Origin: Aquirhabdus sp.
GTDB lineage: Bacteria > Pseudomonadota > Gammaproteobacteria > Pseudomonadales > Moraxellaceae
Direction: 5' to 3'
NCBI GenBank assembly: GCA_030151145.1
Contig: JASLEL010000014.1
Coordinates: 1-9,469 of the forward strand
DNA length: 9,469 nt
Notes under the pieces: model-generated
Told to the model about the DNA's origin: nothing
Database searches by the model: none
Seen by the model: the letters and a program-made list of their open reading frames with translations, nothing else
Part shown: one piece after another, positions 1 through 5,932 of the stretch
Numbering within the stretch: position 1 is the stretch's first letter
How the letters are laid out: each line of letters starts with the position of its first letter
Translations under genes and position numbers: made by a program

Positions 1-76
1 GATTCGAACCCTCGATACGGGGTTACCGTATACACACTTTCCAGGCGTGCTCCTTCAGCCACTCGGACACCTCACC
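1..76 (-). tRNA. tRNA-Ser(GGA), 3' end cut off by the window edge
   Basis: Read on the minus strand, the sequence starts GGTGAGGTGTCCGAGTGG at position 76 and closely follows E. coli tRNA-Ser(GGA) as recalled. The anticodon stem CACGC/GTGTG encloses the loop CTGGAAA (plus-strand 38-44), giving anticodon GGA (plus-strand 40-42), which reads UCC/UCU serine codons. The long variable arm typical of class II tRNAs is present (ATACGG paired with CCGTAT), followed by GAGGG and TTCGAATC of the T arm. The last part of the T stem, the 3' acceptor strand and any encoded CCA lie before position 1, so the gene is partial only because of the window boundary, not because it is broken. Confidence 0.97.
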
Positions 77-86
77 AAGGCGCGCA

Positions 87-115
87 AGTGTACCTAAAAA
101 AATTTGGAATGCCAA
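87..115 (-). promoter_or_regulatory. sigma70-type promoter of tRNA-Ser
   Basis: On the minus strand there is TTGGCA (plus 110-115), a 17-base spacer, and TACACT (plus 87-92). The stretch between the -10 and the mature tRNA 5' end at 76 is the GC-rich TTGCGCGCCTT. A GC-rich discriminator is typical of stable-RNA promoters under stringent (ppGpp) control, so such control is inferred here. Match, spacing and position all fit, but no start site has been mapped. Confidence 0.65.
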
Positions 116-135
116 TCAGTATTTTAAATTTTCCT

Positions 136-159
136 GACAATGCGCTGATTTTCATTGTC
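136..159. promoter_or_regulatory. Inverted repeat upstream of kup
   Basis: GACAATG (136-142) and CATTGTC (153-159) form a perfect 7-base inverted repeat around a 10-base spacer, 54 bases before the kup start. It lies in the AT-rich gap between the divergent tRNA and kup. It could be a protein-binding site or a small hairpin in the kup leader. The best kup promoter guess is TTGGAA (104-109) with TAAATT (125-130), but the spacer is only 15 bases, so it is not called as a separate feature. Confidence 0.3.
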
Positions 160-212
160 CTGATTTCATTCGATGATACCATGTTGCGAATCTCTCTGGA
201 TTGGAACAACCT

Positions 213-2093
213 ATGCAGTCTGCCACGATTGAACGACCAAAATTGCACGCCATGACGCTCGCTGCGCTGGGTGTGGTATTTGGTGATATCGGAACCAGTC
301 CGCTTTATGCGTTATCGCAATGTTTTCATACCTCGCATGGCATCGCCATCACTGAGGGCAATGTTTTAGGCATCCTGTCGCTGATTTTCTGGGCGCTCAT
401 GATCGTGGTGTCGCTGAAGTTCACCGCCCTGATCATGCGTGCCGACAATAACGGCGAGGGCGGCATCATGGCGCTGCTCGCACTCAATCTGCGTAATCCC
501 AACATCGGCTCGCGCCTGCGCTTCTGGCTGGTATCGATCGGTCTGTTTGGCGCGGCGCTGTTCTTTGGGGACGGCATCATTACCCCGGCGATCTCGGTAC
601 TGTCGGCGGTCGAGGGGCTGTCGGTGGCAACGCCGATCTTTACTCCCTATGTCATCCCGATCACCATCGGGGTGCTGATTGCGCTGTTTATGATCCAGCG
701 CAACGGCACAGGTTCGATGGGGCGTTATTTTGGTCCGATCATGCTGATCTGGTTTGCCGCTATTGGCGTGATCGGGGTGATCAGCGTGATGGATAATCCT
801 TTTGTCCTGCACATGATCAATCCCTACTGGGCGATTCATTTCGTGATTGATCATCCGCTGCCGGCCTTTATTGTCATGGGCGCGGTGGTGCTGACGATTA
901 CCGGGGGCGAGGCGCTGTATGCCGATATGGGCCACTTTGGTCGTCTGCCGATTCAGTGGGCGTGGTTTGTGGTGGTGCTGCCGAGTCTGGTGCTGAATTA
1001 CGCAGGCCAAGGCGCGCTGATCCTGAAGAACCCCGCCGCGATTGAGAATACCTTTTTCCTCCTGATCCCCAAGGTGACGCTGTATCCGATGATTGCGCTG
1101 GCGACGGTCGCGACCGTGATTGCCTCGCAGTCGGTGATCTCCGGCGTCTTCTCCATGGCGCGTCAGGCCATGCAGCTCGGCTATCTGCCACGCTTCTCGA
1201 TTGAGCATACGTCCGAGTCCGAGATCGGCCAGATCTATGTGCCGGGGCTGAACTGGCTGCTGCTCGGCCTGATCATTGGCCTTGTGCTGATGTTTAAATC
1301 CAGTGCTAACCTCGGCTCGGCCTACGGGATCGCGGTCACCATGACCATGTTCTGCGATACCATCTTGGTGGCCGTCATCATGTATAAGCTCTGGAACTGG
1401 TCGCTGCCGGTCATGCTGCTCATCGCGGTGCCGTTCTTGGTGCCGGACCTGATTTTCCTGGGCTCGACGTCGCTGAAGATCGCTGACGGTGGCTGGTTTC
1501 CGCTGCTGATCGGTGCGATTGCCTTTACCGTCATGATCACGTGGCGTCGTGGGCGTACCCTGCTGATGGAGAAGCTACACCGCGATACGCTGCCGCTGGA
1601 TCTCTTCATTAATAGTGTCACCAACAACACCCATACCGTGCCGGGCATGGCGGTCTTTATGACGGCGAGCCAGTCGCTGGTGCCGCACGCGCTGCTGCAT
1701 AATCTCAAGCACAACAAGATCCTGCATGAGACCAATATCCTCATGACGGTGCAGACGCAGGATGTGCCGTATATCGATGACGCGACACGGGTCAAGACCG
1801 AGCGGCTCAATGAGCGTTTCTCGCGTGTGGTGGTGCAGTATGGCTTTAAAGAGCAGCCCAATGTGCCGCAGGCACTGGAGCAGGGGCTAAAAGAGCTGGC
1901 CCTGCCGTACGACATGATGATGACCAGTTTCTTCGTCTCGCGTGAGCGCATCATCCATACGGTGGGCGATGGCATGGCACCGTGGCGTGAGAAGCTATTT
2001 ATCTCGATGTCGCGTAATACCAGTGCGGTCAGTGATTTCTTTCAGATTCCGACCAATCGCGTGGTGGAGATGGGCAGTCAGGTCGAGATTTAA
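213..2093 (+). CDS. kup: Kup low-affinity K+ uptake transporter
   Basis: This is an inner-membrane K+ uptake protein of the KUP/HAK/KT family, thought to act as a K+/H+ symporter. From ATG 213 it is 626 residues, matching the usual 620-630. The first membrane segment carries the family signature GVVFGDIGTSPLY (about residues 20-32), with the ion-path aspartate at D25. Further family blocks follow: FFGDGIITPAISVLSAVEGL, GGEALYADMGHFG and VISGVFSMARQAMQLGYLPR, within about 12 membrane segments. A cytosolic C-terminal domain of roughly 180 residues ends VVEMGSQVEI. The frame is open to a TTG at 201, but that codon directly follows a GGA. ATG 213 has GGA at 203-205 seven bases upstream and begins like relatives, so it is preferred. 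Kup matters mainly for K+ uptake at low pH or under osmotic stress in E. coli. It appears monocistronic. No frameshift or missing block is seen. Confidence 0.97.
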   Translation: MQSATIERPKLHAMTLAALGVVFGDIGTSPLYALSQCFHTSHGIAITEGNVLGILSLIFWALMIVVSLKFTALIMRADNNGEGGIMALLALNLRNPNIGSRLRFWLVSIGLFGAALFFGDGIITPAISVLSAVEGLSVATPIFTPYVIPITIGVLIALFMIQRNGTGSMGRYFGPIMLIWFAAIGVIGVISVMDNPFVLHMINPYWAIHFVIDHPLPAFIVMGAVVLTITGGEALYADMGHFGRLPIQWAWFVVVLPSLVLNYAGQGALILKNPAAIENTFFLLIPKVTLYPMIALATVATVIASQSVISGVFSMARQAMQLGYLPRFSIEHTSESEIGQIYVPGLNWLLLGLIIGLVLMFKSSANLGSAYGIAVTMTMFCDTILVAVIMYKLWNWSLPVMLLIAVPFLVPDLIFLGSTSLKIADGGWFPLLIGAIAFTVMITWRRGRTLLMEKLHRDTLPLDLFINSVTNNTHTVPGMAVFMTASQSLVPHALLHNLKHNKILHETNILMTVQTQDVPYIDDATRVKTERLNERFSRVVVQYGFKEQPNVPQALEQGLKELALPYDMMMTSFFVSRERIIHTVGDGMAPWREKLFISMSRNTSAVSDFFQIPTNRVVEMGSQVEI

Positions 2094-2116
2094 CCCTTTT
2101 TACGTCTGAATGTCAG

Positions 2117-2150
2117 GCACGGCTCAACCAAGGTGAGCCGTGCTTTTTTT
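2117..2150 (+). terminator. Rho-independent terminator of kup
   Basis: A perfect 10-base-pair stem, GCACGGCTCA (2117-2126) with TGAGCCGTGC (2134-2143), closes a 7-base loop and is followed directly by seven T residues (2144-2150). It lies 24 bases after the kup stop. It should isolate kup from the downstream nuclease gene. Confidence 0.93.
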
Positions 2151-2346
2151 ATTGTGTTGTTGTGTTGCAAGTGATATCGATGCGGTGGTGATGTTGTTGT
2201 AATATAGGAAAATTTTTTGCGCTGCTGCTTTCTTGCCGATGCCAGGCGTGTGTATGGCCGATGAGATGCCACACCGAAGTCTGGCGGATCGGTGCATTGG
2301 CGTTTGGCGCGTTGATTGATAGGGTGTGATAGAAATCGTGAGTGTG

Positions 2347-3369
2347 ATGGATGAGCGTATAAAGAGTCTCAACAAAGCGAGATTAAGGCGCAGACGGTCT
2401 TTGTCGTCGCAGGGCAGTCAGCGCGTGAGGATCTTACTCTTGGTGCTGCTGCCGCTGGTGATCTATGCCGATGGGCTGGCGCTGGATACGGATGAGAGTA
2501 CGCAGCCCAATCCGTACTGTACCGAGAGTTATTTTCAGGGTGATGCGCCCAACTTCCTCAAGCCGGCACTGGCGCGCGATACGCAAGAGCTGTGCTATGA
2601 CGGCCTGACGGTGATGTACTCCGGGGTGACGCACACGCCGCTCTGGTCGGCGGAGCATCTGACGCGTGATCGGGTGATGCGTGCCGAGAGCCTGCCGCGT
2701 GTGGATAGTTTTCATGAAGAGCCACAGATCCCGGAGGAGTTTCGCTCGACGCTTGCGGACTATCGGGGCAGTGGCTTTGATCGCGGGCATATGTCGCCCA
2801 ATGGCGATATGGGGACGCCTGCGCAGCAATATAATAGCTTTACCCTCGCCAACATCGTACCGCAAAACAGCTATAACAATCAGAATCCATGGCGGGAGCT
2901 GGAGGAGGCCACCCGCATGCTGGTCAAGCAGGAGGGTGAGGCGTATGTGATCACCGGTCCGGCCTTTATCGGTAGTCAGCTACAGAAAGTCGGCAATGTG
3001 CTGGTGCCGACCGATATCTATAAGGCGGTGTATTTTCCGCGCGATCATGTGGTGGGGGTGTATTTTTCGCCCAATGATGGCTCCGGGCAGGTCGAGGTGA
3101 TTTCGCTGGCGGTCCTGTCGACTCGTATCGGACTGGATCTGTTTCCCAATCTGCCGGGCCTTGAGAAAGATATGCGCATCAATATGCCGCTGTCGACAGG
3201 GGAGTCGCATCAGCGCTATCCGGTCCATCAGGCGCGCAAGTCTACACACAAGAATTATGCGCAGCCCTATCAGCTGCAGCCCTCACAAGTCGGCCTTTTG
3301 GTCCGCATGGCAGAGGCGCTGATCGCCATACACCAGCAGCATGTGCGTGAGGCACAAGCGCATGAGTAA
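2347..3369 (+). CDS. Exported DNA/RNA non-specific endonuclease (NucA/Serratia nuclease type)
   Basis: This is a His-Me-finger nuclease that cuts DNA and RNA without sequence preference in a metal-dependent way. Residues are numbered from GTG 2326. The active-site block D152-R-G-H155, continuing MSPNGDM, supplies the general-base histidine. Aligning PQNSYNNQNPWRELE (179-193) with the Serratia enzyme from memory puts the metal-binding Asn at N185 and the conserved Glu at E193. YVITGPAF and IGLDLFP are further family blocks. A basic stretch then ILLLVLLPLVIYA looks like a signal peptide, and C65 and C90 could form a disulfide, fitting a periplasmic or secreted enzyme. The start is uncertain. 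GTG 2326, GTG 2338 and ATG 2347 give long basic leaders without a good ribosome site. GTG 2425, with AGGG ten bases upstream, gives a compact signal peptide starting MRILLLVLLP. ATG 2347 is listed as the only ATG. No inhibitor gene is adjacent. Confidence 0.9.
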   Translation: MDERIKSLNKARLRRRRSLSSQGSQRVRILLLVLLPLVIYADGLALDTDESTQPNPYCTESYFQGDAPNFLKPALARDTQELCYDGLTVMYSGVTHTPLWSAEHLTRDRVMRAESLPRVDSFHEEPQIPEEFRSTLADYRGSGFDRGHMSPNGDMGTPAQQYNSFTLANIVPQNSYNNQNPWRELEEATRMLVKQEGEAYVITGPAFIGSQLQKVGNVLVPTDIYKAVYFPRDHVVGVYFSPNDGSGQVEVISLAVLSTRIGLDLFPNLPGLEKDMRINMPLSTGESHQRYPVHQARKSTHKNYAQPYQLQPSQVGLLVRMAEALIAIHQQHVREAQAHE

Positions 3370-3373
3370 GCCT

Positions 3374-3409
3374 CAGGATTGCCGGGAAATGGTTTTCTTG
3401 GGCAATCTG
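3374..3409. terminator. Hairpin between the convergent nuclease and tetR genes
   Basis: CAG-G-ATTGCC (3374-3383) pairs with GGCAATCTG (3401-3409), leaving one G bulged. An inner GAAA/TTTC stem (3386-3389 with 3394-3397) extends the hairpin. It sits just after the nuclease stop, in the 75-base gap between two convergent genes, where a shared terminator would be expected. Neither strand has a clean run of T after the stem, so it may be weak or not a terminator. Confidence 0.35.
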
Positions 3410-3414
3410 TGCTT

Positions 3415-3446
3415 CTACTTTAAAATCCAAGGACTACTTTAAAATC
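3415..3446. repeat. Short tandem direct repeat, 19-base period
   Basis: CTACTTTAAAATC occurs at 3415-3427 and again at 3434-3446. The linker after the first copy (CAAGGA) resembles what follows the second (AGGGA). The second copy overlaps the tetR stop codon, which lies at 3445-3447. It is probably a small local duplication. Its effect, if any, would be on the tetR 3' end and the convergent gap. Confidence 0.6.
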
Positions 3447-4176
3447 AGGGACTATAGGCCCGAATAAAACGCTGTACCACTTCCTCGGTATAGCGCTCGC
3501 GCTCGGCGACATCAATCTTGGTGACGCCCAGCACCTGCTGCATATGACCACAGCAACCACTGAAGGCCGACAGGAAATACTCTGCCGCAAAGGCGAGATT
3601 GGGGATATTGAGCTTGCCCTGCTCGTGCGCCTGCGAGAGCAGACGACGCATCTCGGCCAAGCCATGTCGGGGACCGGCTTCATAGAATTGACTCGCCATC
3701 TGCGGGCTCTGTGCCGCCGAGCCGACGATGAGCCGGTATAGCTCCACGGCTTCCTGATGTCCGATCATGCCCTGAAAACGCTGGGCGACCGTGTAGAGTG
3801 CCTGTGTGATCGGCATCTCGATGGGCAGATCAAAGCACAAGGAGGGCAGCTGCGCCTGACAGTGGGCTGAGACCGCCGCACCAAACAGCGTATCTTTATC
3901 CTTGAAATGACTATAGACCGTGAGCTTGGAGACGCCCGCTGCCGCAGCGATGGCATCCATACTGCTGCCTTCGTAGCCGTGCTGCAGGAACATGCCTTTG
4001 GCTGCCGTGAGGATCGCGGCGCGTTTGGCCGGGTCCTTGGGACGACCGGGCGTGCTGGTCGCAGGTGCAGGCTCAAGATCCACCGGTTCTGGACCGGATA
4101 AGGCATCGGGCATCGTACCCGATCGGGCGCCCGACATCGAATCATGAATGTCATCTACAGGAGGGGTCATCGACAT
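3445..4176 (-). CDS. TetR/AcrR-family transcriptional repressor of the adjacent efflux operon
   Basis: This is a 243-residue DNA-binding repressor. The TetR N-terminal helix-turn-helix domain spans about residues 50-97: KRAAILTAAKGMFLQHGYEG, then the recognition segment ending AGVSKLTVYSHFKDKDTLF. The rest is a helical ligand-binding and dimerisation domain, whose ligand cannot be read from sequence. The gene is divergent from the adaptor and permease genes, with 385 bases between, the standard layout for local efflux regulators. It probably represses the pump and itself from the palindromes at 4376-4424. Unusually, about 43 residues rich in Pro, Asp, Ser and Ala precede the GRPKD motif, where most family members start close to it. 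ATG 4174-4176 gives the longest form, but its ribosome site is weak. Internal ATG codons at residues 3, 14 and 22 are possible starts, so the extension may be partly untranslated. The family call is secure; the target is inferred from position. Confidence 0.93.
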   Translation of the reverse strand: MSMTPPVDDIHDSMSGARSGTMPDALSGPEPVDLEPAPATSTPGRPKDPAKRAAILTAAKGMFLQHGYEGSSMDAIAAAAGVSKLTVYSHFKDKDTLFGAAVSAHCQAQLPSLCFDLPIEMPITQALYTVAQRFQGMIGHQEAVELYRLIVGSAAQSPQMASQFYEAGPRHGLAEMRRLLSQAHEQGKLNIPNLAFAAEYFLSAFSGCCGHMQQVLGVTKIDVAERERYTEEVVQRFIRAYSP

Positions 4177-4221
4177 ACTCGTACCGCTTTAATTCTCGTC
4201 TATTGTGCCATGAACACGATG

Positions 4222-4239
4222 ACAGTGCATTGGCACTGT
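4222..4239. promoter_or_regulatory. Perfect hairpin in the tetR leader region
   Basis: ACAGTGC (4222-4228) and GCACTGT (4233-4239) form a 7-base-pair stem around ATTG. It lies 46 bases upstream of the tetR start on the minus strand, so it would be in the tetR leader if transcription starts near the operator cluster. It could be an operator half or an RNA hairpin. No T run follows on either strand, which argues against a terminator. Confidence 0.4.
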
Positions 4240-4263
4240 TGCTCGTTTCTTACCCATGTCTCT

Positions 4264-4289
4264 CGATGCGACCTGCTGGCAGGTCATCG
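4264..4289. promoter_or_regulatory. Long interrupted palindrome upstream of tetR
   Basis: GACCTGC (4270-4276), TG, GCAGGTC (4279-4285) is a 16-base palindrome with a 2-base centre. Alternatively, CGATG and ACCTGC pair with GCAGGT and CATCG with a two-base CG bulge at 4269-4270, giving 11 pairs across 4264-4289. The 7-2-7 architecture is the same as the operator candidate at 4393-4408, though the bases differ. It may be a second regulator's site or a leader hairpin. Confidence 0.4.
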
Positions 4290-4365
4290 TCAGCGGCATA
4301 TCGGTCATCAGTCGCTTTTGATGCCATCTGGTCAAAAAAACCGATGAACGTGGTGCAAATATATA

Positions 4366-4395
4366 TTGAACTTTTCAGTACACTAATATTACTAT
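4366..4395 (+). promoter_or_regulatory. Candidate promoter of the efflux operon
   Basis: TTGAAC (4366-4371) and TACTAT (4390-4395) are separated by 18 bases in the most AT-rich part of the divergent region. Each box matches four of six consensus positions. The -10 box overlaps the palindrome at 4393-4408, so a repressor bound there would block polymerase. TATACT also appears on both strands within that palindrome, so the exact -10 in either direction is open. Confidence 0.4.
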
Positions 4396-4424
4396 ACTGG
4401 TCAGTATACTAAAAACTGACCAGT
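4376..4424. promoter_or_regulatory. Putative TetR-family operator cluster
   Basis: Three overlapping symmetries are visible. TATACTG-GT-CAGTATA (4393-4408) is a 16-base palindrome with a 2-base centre. ACTGGTCAGT (4396-4405) is perfectly inverted as ACTGACCAGT (4415-4424) across 9 bases. CAGTACACTAATA (4376-4388) recurs as CAGTATACTAAAA (4402-4414), 26 bases on, with two changes. Repeated CAGT/ACTG half-sites on one stretch between divergent tetR and efflux genes fit binding by one or two repressor dimers. The assignment to this repressor is inferred from position and symmetry. Confidence 0.65.
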
Positions 4425-4453
4425 GACATCATGTGATTTTCTGTGTCGTGTGC

Positions 4454-4542
4454 GCGGGGTTTATGTATCCCCGCCTGCAGAGGATAGAAAACAGCCGCAT
4501 CGATGCGTGCGACCTGATGCACGTGGTCTGGATAGGCGCCTA
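4454..4542 (+). promoter_or_regulatory. Palindrome-rich 5' leader of the efflux operon
   Basis: Between the operator and the adaptor start lie four small self-complementary elements. They are GCGGGG/CCCCGC with a 9-base loop (4454-4474), CGCATCGATGCG (4496-4507, perfect), CGTGC/GCACG with an 8-base loop (4506-4523) and TAGGCGCCTA (4533-4542, perfect). None is followed by a T run, so none is a standard terminator. If transcription starts near 4400, the leader is about 150 bases, long for an efflux operon. No known riboswitch was recognised. Confidence 0.35.
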
Positions 4543-4561
4543 AATCAGAGGTCTGTAAGCC

Positions 4562-5917
4562 ATGAATACCATCCCCAATGCGATTGTCCTGCGGTCTTTG
4601 AGTCTGGCGCTGAGCCTGCCTCTGGTCCTGAGCGCCTGTAGCAAACATGAAGAAGCCAAGCCCACACCACGTCCAGCGATGATGGTCCAGCCGAGTACGG
4701 CAAGCTTAACGGTCAACAACTATGCCGGGCAGGTGACGGCGTGGGTGCAGCCGCAGTTGGGCTTTCGCGTCGGCGGCAAGATCATCCGCCGCGTAGTCGA
4801 TCAGGGCTCGATCATCAAGCAGGGCGAGGTGCTGGCTGAGCTGGACCCGCTGGATCTCCAGCTACAGCTGAAGTCGGCGCAGGCTGGCGTCGCCAGTGCC
4901 GAGTCGGCGGAGCGTGTCGCCAAGGCCGACCTTGAGCGCTACCGCCAACTGCTGGCGCCGCATGCCATCAGCCAGTCGCAGTTTGATCAGATCGATAATC
5001 AGTACAAGTCCGCCGCATCTAGCCTTGAGCAGGCCCGCTCCCAGTTGAAACTCGCCGAAAACCAGATGGCTTACACGGTGCTGCGTGCACCGCAGGACGG
5101 CGTGATCATGCAGCGGCAGGCGGAGGCGGGACAGGTGGTGACGGCGGGTCAGCCGATCTACACCATGGCGGCCAAAGGCGACCGCGAGGTCGTGATCGGT
5201 CTGCCGGAGCAGGATGCGTCGCGCTTCCGTGTCGGGCAGTCGGTGGTGCTCACCATCTGGTCGCAGCCGGATGTGCGCTATCCGGCCCATATCCGTCAGT
5301 TGTCTCCAGCCAGTGATCAGTCGCGGACCTTTGAGGCACGTATAGCCTTTAATCAGGCCAACCCTCCCGTCGATATCGGGCAAAGCGCCCGCGCCTATAT
5401 CGTGGATAACCAGCGGCAGGGCACGCTGACCGTACCGCTCTCCGCCGTGACGGCAGAGGCGGGGCGGCCTTTTGTCTGGGTGCTGGACCCTGCGCATTCG
5501 ACCATCAAGCGCACCTTTATCCAGACCGGGACCTATGGCCTTGAGTCGGTACCGGTGCTGTCGGGTCTGTCGCCTGATGACTGGCTGGTGTCTAACGGCG
5601 TGCAACTGCTGCGCGATGGCCAAGAGATCCAGCCCGTCGACCGCATGAACCGTCCGATCCATGCCACCGCAGGCGCTGGCAACGCCCGCCCGCAGGCCAT
5701 CTCCGCGGCGCTGACGATGCCTGCTCAGACCATGGCTCCGGCAGAGACTCCATCACATGAGACCCCAGCGCCAGCTACATCCCACGCAAACACGACGATA
5801 CCATCGCCATCCGTCACCCCTGTCGCTCTGACGCCCATGAGTCCAGCACTGGATCAGCAGATCAAACGCCAGCAGGCGCAAGAGATGCAGGCACAGTCGG
5901 CACGGGTCGCAGGTTAA
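4562..5917 (+). CDS. RND efflux periplasmic adaptor (membrane fusion) lipoprotein
   Basis: This adaptor bridges the RND permease and an outer-membrane channel. The 451-residue protein starts with a lipoprotein signal peptide and lipobox LSAC, putting the acylated cysteine at C26. The first lipoyl half is about residues 64-98 (QLGFRVGGKI through VLAELDPLDLQ). An alpha-helical hairpin runs from about 99 to 168 (SAQAGVASAESAERVAKADL). The second lipoyl half, with LRAPQDGVI, is about 173-202. Beta-barrel and membrane-proximal domains continue to about 360 (TVPLSAVTAEAGRPFVWVLD; VSNGVQLLRDGQEI). Unusually, about 85 more residues rich in Pro, Ala, Thr and Ser follow, ending in a charged Gln-rich probable helix. 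GAGGT at 4548-4552 lies nine bases before the ATG, supporting this start. The permease follows 15 bases after the stop, so the two are cotranscribed. The substrate is unknown. Confidence 0.95.
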   Translation: MNTIPNAIVLRSLSLALSLPLVLSACSKHEEAKPTPRPAMMVQPSTASLTVNNYAGQVTAWVQPQLGFRVGGKIIRRVVDQGSIIKQGEVLAELDPLDLQLQLKSAQAGVASAESAERVAKADLERYRQLLAPHAISQSQFDQIDNQYKSAASSLEQARSQLKLAENQMAYTVLRAPQDGVIMQRQAEAGQVVTAGQPIYTMAAKGDREVVIGLPEQDASRFRVGQSVVLTIWSQPDVRYPAHIRQLSPASDQSRTFEARIAFNQANPPVDIGQSARAYIVDNQRQGTLTVPLSAVTAEAGRPFVWVLDPAHSTIKRTFIQTGTYGLESVPVLSGLSPDDWLVSNGVQLLRDGQEIQPVDRMNRPIHATAGAGNARPQAISAALTMPAQTMAPAETPSHETPAPATSHANTTIPSPSVTPVALTPMSPALDQQIKRQQAQEMQAQSARVAG

Positions 5918-5932
5918 GGGCGGGGGATCAGT

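Noticed and set aside
366..1208. Long open frame on the minus strand opposite kup (280 residues)
   Set aside because: It lies wholly inside the well-supported kup gene, its translation is a His/Arg/Gln-rich antisense shadow with no recognisable domain, and it has no promoter or ribosome site of its own.
2151..2205. GT-rich stretch and TAATAT (2200-2205) as a promoter for the nuclease
   Set aside because: The plus strand is markedly G/T-rich and TAATAT is a fair -10, but no acceptable -35 lies 16-18 bases upstream, so no promoter is called.
2347..3369. The nuclease as a toxin or bacteriocin with a partner immunity gene
   Set aside because: No small inhibitor gene is adjacent on either side, no toxin-delivery domain is visible, and the N-terminus fits a simple signal peptide.
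4144..4347. Small plus-strand frame in the divergent region (67 residues)
   Set aside because: It begins inside tetR on the opposite strand, shows no domain, and occupies sequence better explained by control elements.
4423..4641. Possible leader peptide or small gene upstream of the adaptor (72 residues, GTG start)
   Set aside because: It starts within the operator candidate, overlaps the adaptor start in another frame, and has no ribosome site or meaningful composition.
4862..5662. Minus-strand open frame opposite the adaptor gene (266 residues)
   Set aside because: It is a shadow of the adaptor with His/Arg/Leu-rich low-complexity translation and no family resemblance.
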